64,000 nucleotides of DNA, from contig CALKIR010000056.1 in the NCBI GenBank assembly GCA_937995985.1, positions 1 to 64,000 of the forward strand, read 5' to 3'. The stretch is from an uncultured Alcaligenaceae bacterium. Lineage in GTDB: Bacteria > Pseudomonadota > Gammaproteobacteria > Burkholderiales > Burkholderiaceae_B. Position numbers and translations under genes: made by a program. The notes beneath the pieces are model-generated. The model did not search any database. It worked only from the letters and a program-made list of their open reading frames with translations, and was not told the DNA's origin. This document shows, piece after piece, positions 59,738 to 64,000 of the stretch (positions within the stretch are counted from its first letter, which is position 1; each line of letters opens with the position of its first letter).

Positions 59738-59758
59738 GGTGTCTCCTCCTCAAAGGGG

Positions 59759-61324
59759 TTACTGGGCGTTGGCCTGTTGAGACAGGCAGGTTGCCAGATA
59801 GTGATCGCGTAATATTCTTTTTTGGATTTTTCCACTTAATGTGGTGGGAAAGCTATCCATAGCAAAATATTGGGCAGGAATTTTATATGGGGCTAATTGG
59901 GTACGTAAAAATGCATCCAGAGCGGATTGCTCAATAAAGGGGAGGGAAGCAGGTTGGTAAAAGGCAATAATATGTTCGTTGCCTTCTGATGCCGGAACGC
60001 CTATCACTGCTGATGAGCGAATATTCGGGTGGCTATTTAGGACCGTTTCTATTTCCTGTGGATAGACATTAAAGCCTGAACGAATAATGACTTCTTTGGA
60101 GCGGCCTGTAATATAGAGTGCACCTGTGGCGCAGAGATAGCCAAGATCCCCTGTTTTGAGCCATCCTCCTGCCAAAATAGTTTCTGCGGTTTGTTGAGGG
60201 TCTTTGTAGTAACCCAACATAAGGCCTGGGCCACGGACGTGAATATCCCCAACTATCCCAGGTGGTAAGGGAGGCTGCTCGAGGCAGCCGATATGAACTT
60301 CTAAGTCTGCTACCGCATAACCAGCAGTGCAGTCGGTAGCAGGATGTTCTTGACTGGTAAGAAAAAGTGATCCGGCATATTCGGTGATGCCATAGCCGTG
60401 ATGTAAGGGCAGTTGGAACAGTTCCTCGACTTGATGTTTGAGGGTGCGATCCAAGGCGGCTCCGCCGGTGTAAATATAACGCAGGTGGGGGGCATCATAA
60501 GCGCCATGTGCGGCCGCTTCTGTGAGTAAGCGTGAGAACATCATCGGCACCCCTTGTAAGGTTGTGAGGCCTAAATGGGTGAGAGCATAGCGTACCTCAG
60601 CAGGCTCAAAGCGTGAGCGTACAATAATGGCTCCGCCAGCATATAAAGTAGAGAGCATGACCGTGGCCAAGCCAAAAATATGGGACAGAGGCAATGCAGC
60701 ATAGGCGCGATCGTGAGGGCATAGTCCTCTTGATTGACCTGAAATGCGCGCAAAATGCAAAAGTCCTCGATGAGGGACCATCACTCCTTTGGGGGCACCG
60801 GTAGTGCCTGAGGTATAGATAAGTGCCGCAACTTGTTGGGCGGCAGGCAATGAGGCCGAGCAAGGCGCAGATGAGGGGGGATGCGTGCTAGCGTGCCCAC
60901 TATGAGGGAGAAAGGGCAGATCAATTTCTGGGGCGAACAGGGTTTGGGCATGTTTGGCTGCTGTAGCGGAGATACGGCTGGTATAAATGCTGACGCGTGG
61001 GAGGGCGTGGGAGCGAATCACTTCGATCTCACGCGGGCTCAGGCGCGCATTAATGGCAACGGGCCAAGCGTGTAGCTGACTGCAAGCAAAATATAACGTG
61101 ATCATATCCAAGCAGTTTTCGCCAACTATTAGAACGCGATCGCCTGCTTGCACGCCTTGTTGCTGTAAATATTGGCTGCATTGCGTGATTTGAGACCACA
61201 ATGCGCCATACGTAATGGCTTGATTATTGATATCGATAACACACAGTTGTTCAGGTCGCTTGTGGGCGTGATACTGTGGGATATGATGAATGGCCGTGGC
61301 CAGCTTCAGGTCCCTGATGCTCAT
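59759..61324 (-). CDS. AMP-dependent acyl-CoA ligase
   Basis: The 521-residue enzyme joins a carboxylic acid to CoA through an acyl-adenylate. Motifs are complete: ALIYTSGTTGAPKGVMVPHRG (P-loop), YGITEYAG (A5 region), KTGDLGYL with the adenosine-binding Asp, GRSKEVIIRSGFNVYPQEIE at the hinge, and the C-terminal catalytic Lys in TLSGKIQKRIL. Substrate, whether fatty, aromatic or dicarboxylic, is not clear. It lies between the LysR gene and a Bug receptor gene on one strand. Confidence 0.9.
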   Translation of the reverse strand: MSIRDLKLATAIHHIPQYHAHKRPEQLCVIDINNQAITYGALWSQITQCSQYLQQQGVQAGDRVLIVGENCLDMITLYFACSQLHAWPVAINARLSPREIEVIRSHALPRVSIYTSRISATAAKHAQTLFAPEIDLPFLPHSGHASTHPPSSAPCSASLPAAQQVAALIYTSGTTGAPKGVMVPHRGLLHFARISGQSRGLCPHDRAYAALPLSHIFGLATVMLSTLYAGGAIIVRSRFEPAEVRYALTHLGLTTLQGVPMMFSRLLTEAAAHGAYDAPHLRYIYTGGAALDRTLKHQVEELFQLPLHHGYGITEYAGSLFLTSQEHPATDCTAGYAVADLEVHIGCLEQPPLPPGIVGDIHVRGPGLMLGYYKDPQQTAETILAGGWLKTGDLGYLCATGALYITGRSKEVIIRSGFNVYPQEIETVLNSHPNIRSSAVIGVPASEGNEHIIAFYQPASLPFIEQSALDAFLRTQLAPYKIPAQYFAMDSFPTTLSGKIQKRILRDHYLATCLSQQANAQ

Positions 61325-61432
61325 TATGTCTCCTACACCTAGAGTGATATTCGTTATTAGGTTTTTTCATTGATATGAACTATTCTAGGCAAAAATGAGC
61401 ATGAAATACTTCTTAGTTTTGTAAGGTAGGCT

Positions 61433-62368
61433 TCAATAAAGTTGAAGGGGGGGCTGTGTTGGTGCTTGGGTGCGGTGGTGCATTTGTTGTGCTTTTTCAA
61501 AGAGATAATCAATACATGCGCGTATGGCCCGGGTTTGATGACGATTGGGCATATAGAGCATAAACATTTGACGGCCAAATATGCTCAGAGTGTAGTCATC
61601 GAGTGTGGTGCGCACTTGTCCAGTGTTGAGCTCATCAAGTACCACATAGTCCGGCATGATGCCCACGCCTAAGCCAGCAAGCATGGCTTCACGAATAAAG
61701 GGAAAGTGTTCAGAGCTCACGCTGGGATCGAGGTAAACCTCCTCCATGTGGTCATTTTTATAGGCACGTAATCGTAATCGCTTGCCGACTACACTGGAGG
61801 TAATAATAGGCACCTGGGCCAGCTCTTGAGGGTTGGAAGGTAAGCCATGTTGTGCAACATAGTCTGCAGAGGCGCAGGCAATATAACGAATGGTGCCCAG
61901 GTTGCGGGCAATAAGGTTTTCAGGAGGGTCGCTCATGATGCGTATAGCAATATCGATGCCCTCGCGAATCATATTATCAATACGGTTTTCAAACATGACA
62001 TCGAGGTGAATGTCTGGGTAGCGCTGTTTAAACTCGATGAGCCAATGCATCATGAACATTTGTCCAAAGCCACTTGGCACACTGATGCCTACTCGTCCTT
62101 GAAGGCTTTGGCCCAGGGTGGTGATGCTTTCCCGAGCGGTCATTAATTCATTCAGAATATTGCGACCGTGTTCATAGAGCCGCTCCCCAGCTTCGGTAGG
62201 CTCAACGCTGAGGGTAGAGCGTCTCACTAGCTGTACGCCTACTTCTTTTTCCAGGAGGTTGAGGTGATAGCTAATATTTGCGCGGGTCATTTTTAGTTTA
62301 CGCGCGGCTTTGCTGAGGTTTCCAGCATCCAGTATTTCCACCAGGATAGTCAAACGTTGTAGATTCAT
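61433..62368 (-). CDS. LysR-family transcriptional regulator
   Basis: The 311-residue protein has a LysR helix-turn-helix (EILDAGNLSKAARKLKMTRANISYHLNLLEKEVG) and a ligand-binding domain. The helix-turn-helix has Met-Thr-Arg-Ala-Asn where most relatives have a Ser-Gln-Pro-Ala/Ser stretch, an unusual recognition helix. It is divergent from an acyl-CoA dehydrogenase gene across 105 bp and upstream of the ligase and receptor genes, so it may control both sides. The effector is unknown. Confidence 0.9.
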   Translation of the reverse strand: MNLQRLTILVEILDAGNLSKAARKLKMTRANISYHLNLLEKEVGVQLVRRSTLSVEPTEAGERLYEHGRNILNELMTARESITTLGQSLQGRVGISVPSGFGQMFMMHWLIEFKQRYPDIHLDVMFENRIDNMIREGIDIAIRIMSDPPENLIARNLGTIRYIACASADYVAQHGLPSNPQELAQVPIITSSVVGKRLRLRAYKNDHMEEVYLDPSVSSEHFPFIREAMLAGLGVGIMPDYVVLDELNTGQVRTTLDDYTLSIFGRQMFMLYMPNRHQTRAIRACIDYLFEKAQQMHHRTQAPTQPPLQLY

Positions 62369-62473
62369 GGCTGTTAAATAAATTTTGACGTGGTGTCAAT
62401 AAAAAGGAATATTGTAAAGTTTAATTTGGCAACTTACACTGAACCCTTGAGAGTTTTATCATTGGAGAGTGCA

Positions 62474-63637
62474 ATGAGCGTTGATCAGGAGTCTTTTGAC
62501 ATTTTGTTAGATAGTTTGCGTCGCTATGTACGCGAGCGTTTGGTACCTCTTGAGGACTACGTTGAGGAAAATGATGAGGTTCCTAACGAAGTCGTCGAAG
62601 AGATGAAAGAAATGGGCCTTTTTGGCATGACCATTCCTGAGGAATATGGCGGTATTGGATTGAGCCTCAGTCAGGAATGTGCTGTGAATTATGAGTTTTG
62701 TCAGACCTCCCTGGCATTTCGCTCAGCCTTTGGCACTAACGTAGGTATTGGTTCTCAAGGGATTTTAATTGATGGCACCGAAGAGCAAAAGCAGTACTAT
62801 TTGCCCAAGGTGGCTACGGGTGAGCTCATCATGGCGTTTGCATTGACTGAGCCCGAAGCTGGTTCCGATGCGCAGTCCATTAAGACGTACGGTACGCTCG
62901 ATGGGGATCATTATGTGTTAAATGGGACCAAGCGTTTTATTACCAATGCTCCTCGTGCAGGTGCCTTGACTTTGATGGCACGTACCAGTGACGAGCCGCG
63001 CAATAATATTTCTGCATTTATTGTGCCTACCGATTTACCTGGGTTGTCTTTAGGTAAAATTGACGAAAAAATGGGACAGCGGGGCACCCAAACGTGTGAT
63101 GTGATCTTAGAAAATGTTCGTGTGCCGGCCAAAAATATTATCGGTGGAGTACCCGGGCAAGGCTTTAGAACAGCGATGAAGGTGTTGGACCGTGGTCGCA
63201 TTCACTTGGCTGCTGTTGCTTGTGGTTTGGCACAACGTATTTTGAATGAATCAGTTGCTTATGCACGTGATCGCAAGCAGTTTGGTCAGCCCATTGGTGA
63301 GTTCCAATTGATTCAGGCAATGTTAGCTGATAGTCAAGCAGAGCTGTTAGCGGCTTGGGCGTTGGTGCGTGAAACAGCCAAGCTGTACGACGAGGTTTAT
63401 ACCCCTGACAAGAAAAACCCAGACCTTAGCCTGCGTGCATCTAGCGCCAAGATGTTTGCAACCGAAATGCTTGGGCGCGTGGCAGATCGTGGGGTGCAGA
63501 TTCATGGGGGCTCTGGCTATATGCGTGAGTACAAGGTAGAACGTTTCTATCGTGATGCCCGCTTGTTGCGCTTATACGAGGGAACCACCCAAATTCAGCA
63601 AATTATTATTGGCCGTACTTTAGTGCGCGACAATTAA
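62474..63637 (+). CDS. Acyl-CoA dehydrogenase
   Basis: The 387-residue flavoenzyme makes a 2,3-double bond in an acyl-CoA and passes electrons to ETF. Recognisable parts are IPEEYGGIGLSL, AFALTEPEAGSDAQSIKT (FAD contact), NGTKRFITNAPRAG, ARDRKQFGQPIGEFQ, and the catalytic Glu369 in RLYEGTTQIQ. Start is the ATG at 62474 with GGAGAG nine bases ahead; the frame is open 28 codons upstream without family likeness. With the ligase, receptor and LysR genes it forms a probable acid-degradation cluster. A terminator follows. Confidence 0.94.
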   Translation: MSVDQESFDILLDSLRRYVRERLVPLEDYVEENDEVPNEVVEEMKEMGLFGMTIPEEYGGIGLSLSQECAVNYEFCQTSLAFRSAFGTNVGIGSQGILIDGTEEQKQYYLPKVATGELIMAFALTEPEAGSDAQSIKTYGTLDGDHYVLNGTKRFITNAPRAGALTLMARTSDEPRNNISAFIVPTDLPGLSLGKIDEKMGQRGTQTCDVILENVRVPAKNIIGGVPGQGFRTAMKVLDRGRIHLAAVACGLAQRILNESVAYARDRKQFGQPIGEFQLIQAMLADSQAELLAAWALVRETAKLYDEVYTPDKKNPDLSLRASSAKMFATEMLGRVADRGVQIHGGSGYMREYKVERFYRDARLLRLYEGTTQIQQIIIGRTLVRDN

Positions 63638-63647
63638 TGATTGAGAT

Positions 63648-63677
63648 ACGGCAGTGTCATAATACACTGCCGTTTTT
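63648..63677 (+). terminator. Rho-independent terminator after the acyl-CoA dehydrogenase gene
   Basis: A perfect 10-bp stem (63648-63657 with 63664-63673) with a 6-base loop is followed by T residues. It ends the dehydrogenase transcript and separates it from the next gene. Confidence 0.93.
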
Positions 63678-63733
63678 CTATGGTTGTATAGTGTGATGCA
63701 CTGCGTGCAGATATTTTTCATGGGAAGGGAATA

Positions 63734-64000
63734 ATGAATCAAGCTCACAATCAAATAGTACAGACCCGGTTTACTGAGCTTTTTGGCGTGCGTTTGCCTA
63801 TTGTGGCAGGGGGTCTGATGTGGTTGGCCAATGCAGACTATGTGGCAGCTGCTGCACACAGTGGAATTTTAGGCTTTATAACTGCAGCGAGCTTTTCCTC
63901 CCTTGATGAGCTGCGTGATGAAATACAAAAATGCCGCGATCTGAGTGAGGGCAAACCCTTTGGGGTTAATGTGTCCATGCTGCCGCACCGCGTTACAGGT
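63734..64000 (+). CDS. Nitronate monooxygenase-like protein, cut by the window end
   Basis: The first 89 residues are present and run off the end. The ATG at 63734 has AAGGGA four bases upstream. The start TRFTELFGVRLPIVAGGLMWLANADYVAAAA-like strand and HSGILGFITAASFSSLDELRDEI, then PFGVNVSML, are typical for the FMN-dependent nitronate monooxygenase / 2-nitropropane dioxygenase family (also related to FabK). Members oxidise nitronates or act as enoyl reductases, so the exact function is open. The domain's catalytic His lies beyond the window. Confidence 0.85.
   Translation, partial: MNQAHNQIVQTRFTELFGVRLPIVAGGLMWLANADYVAAAAHSGILGFITAASFSSLDELRDEIQKCRDLSEGKPFGVNVSMLPHRVTG

Noticed and set aside
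49049..63637. Catabolic region as a recently acquired island
   Set aside because: Base and codon use look like the rest of the window, and there is no integrase, tRNA, direct repeat or insertion sequence at its edges.
1..64000. CRISPR arrays, tRNA, rRNA, insertion sequences or phage genes
   Set aside because: None seen on reading both strands; all long frames are accounted for by metabolic or housekeeping genes.

Overview
The window reads as ordinary chromosome of a betaproteobacterium of the Burkholderiales, most likely a low-GC member of the Alcaligenaceae (Paenalcaligenes, Oligella or Advenella-like). The reasons are the UbiM-type ubiquinone hydroxylase, the Bug-type periplasmic receptors, the gene orders rpe-gph-trpEGDC, birA-coaX and dacC-dat-ybeD-lipB-lipA, and a waaC-waaA pair. 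This placement is inference from gene content; no rRNA or marker comparison was possible. I see no insertion sequence, prophage, CRISPR array, tRNA or rRNA gene. The right end cuts a nitronate monooxygenase-like gene.

Layout. 1-6.7 kb: ubiM, a nitroreductase, a pirin, and a LysR regulator overlapping acnA. 6.9-13.1 kb: panB, rmuC, a GGDEF/EAL protein with a degenerate GGDEF site, acylphosphatase, an orphan TAXI receptor and an RluA-family pseudouridine synthase. 13.1-18.7 kb: a polar amino acid ABC transporter (ATPase, binding protein, two permeases) in one operon with an asparaginase, next to glutamate dehydrogenase. 18.9-25.9 kb: yggS, dprA, def-fmt, an EamA exporter and an amidase/DUF2848 pair. 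26-32 kb: waaC-waaA, a cold-shock gene, galU, coaX, birA. 32-37 kb: an alpha/beta hydrolase, then dacC-dat-ybeD-lipB-lipA. 37-42.9 kb: tryptophan operon trpE-trpG-trpD-trpC with gph and rpe upstream. 43-49 kb: apaG, mltA, a UbiH-family hydroxylase, dsbC and a UvrD-like helicase. 49-55.7 kb: a five-gene CoA-thioester pathway with a divergent LysR gene, matching the known itaconate degradation locus. 55.8-64 kb: hsp20, a class III CoA-transferase, two Bug receptors, an acyl-CoA ligase, LysR and acyl-CoA dehydrogenase.

How it works together. Most blocks are housekeeping: lipopolysaccharide core, lipoylation, peptidoglycan trimming, cofactor synthesis. Two themes stand out. Nitrogen: amino acid import, asparagine deamidation and glutamate oxidation sit side by side, all releasing or handling ammonia. 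Organic acids: two CoA-based catabolic clusters at the right each have their own LysR regulator.

The most notable observations are: (1) a TrpG whose glutaminase nucleophile is Asn79 and whose other active-site residues are also replaced; (2) an unlisted 29-codon trp leader peptide with three Trp codons and a mutually exclusive terminator/antiterminator ahead of trpE; (3) a UvrD-like helicase whose only well-placed start is ATT behind a perfect Shine-Dalgarno sequence; (4) the itaconate-type cluster, whose acyl-CoA dehydrogenase lacks the usual C-terminal catalytic Glu; (5) a perfect 17-bp operator-like palindrome ahead of the amino acid transporter operon.
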